From Castellaniella defragrans_A (lineage in GTDB: Bacteria; Pseudomonadota; Gammaproteobacteria; Burkholderiales; Burkholderiaceae_B), in the NCBI RefSeq assembly GCF_040394755.1, contig NZ_JBEBRQ010000069.1: DNA of 6,965 nucleotides, one strand, 5' to 3'. Positions 6,885 through 6,965 of this stretch are shown one piece after another (within the stretch, counting starts at the first letter, position 1; the number at the start of each line of letters is the position of its first letter). Below the pieces are notes generated by a model that was given only the letters and a program-made list of their open reading frames with translations, searched no databases and was not told the origin of the DNA. A program made the translations under genes and the position numbers.

Positions 6885-6894
6885 TTCGTGCTTT

Positions 6895-6965
6895 GGCGCA
6901 TTAGCTCAGCTGGTTAGAGCGACGGAATCATAATCCGCAGGTCCCCTGTTCGAATCAGGGATGCG
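6895..6965 (+). tRNA. tRNA-Met(CAT), 3' end outside window
   Basis: The acceptor strand GGCGCAT, a D arm with GCTC/GAGC, an anticodon loop ATCATAA with CAT, a variable loop AGGTC and a T arm CCCTG-TTCGAAT-CAGGG are all present. The 3' acceptor begins ATGCG before the window stops, so about six bases including CCA are missing. The D-loop and stem look like an elongator tRNA. The same anticodon is used by tRNA-Ile2, which is read after lysidine modification, and that possibility is not excluded. The outermost anticodon-stem pair would be A-C. Confidence 0.9.

Noticed and set aside
6724..6894. Fluoride riboswitch in the crcB leader
   Set aside because: I looked on the minus strand for the conserved GGNGATGG and downstream pseudoknot elements and did not find them. 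Only unrelated hairpins and a direct repeat are seen.
6358..6933. Plus-strand frame over crcB and the tRNA
   Set aside because: It is antisense to crcB and runs into a tRNA gene. No ribosome binding site or domain is seen.

Overview
The window is about 7 kb of GC-rich bacterial chromosome from a betaproteobacterium. Gene content, the tRNA sequences and close protein matches from memory suggest Burkholderiales, probably an Alcaligenaceae-like member (Bordetella/Achromobacter relatives). The genus cannot be fixed from sequence alone. It is a dense housekeeping region with no transposase, integrase, CRISPR array or obvious foreign island. A truncated tRNA gene lies at each edge.

Layout: the 3' part of tRNA-Val(TAC) and its intrinsic terminator (1-87) are followed by a selenium operon, mnmH (tRNA 2-selenouridine synthase, 122-1219) and selD (selenophosphate synthetase, 1216-2265). 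These two overlap by 4 bp as GTGA. Next comes a YjgR-type DUF853 HerA-like ATPase (2330-3832). An 83-base gap holding two tandem perfect hairpins leads to a small DUF3293 protein (3916-4359). A putative promoter then precedes a membrane-anchored, FMN-binding protein built on the glutamate synthase (GltS) alpha/beta-barrel domain (4417-6087). The intergenic stretch 6088-6339 has no credible protein gene. It carries an AT-rich upstream element, a near-consensus sigma70 promoter and about 113 nt able to fold into five consecutive hairpins, the last being a strong intrinsic terminator. This looks like a highly expressed structured small RNA. On the opposite strand, converging on it, is crcB (fluoride channel, 6340-6723). 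The window ends in a CAT-anticodon tRNA (6895-6965, cut off) with its own near-consensus promoter.

Function: SelD makes selenophosphate from selenide and ATP, and MnmH uses it to place selenium on the wobble uridine of certain tRNAs, so these two form a real pathway unit. The other genes have no clear joint function. YjgR/DUF853, DUF3293 and the GltS-domain protein are conserved families of poorly defined role. The most interesting element is the five-hairpin RNA locus at 6130-6305. Secondary points are the probably leaderless start of mnmH, the twin hairpins before DUF3293, and an intragenic terminator-like hairpin plus T7 tract in the ATPase gene.
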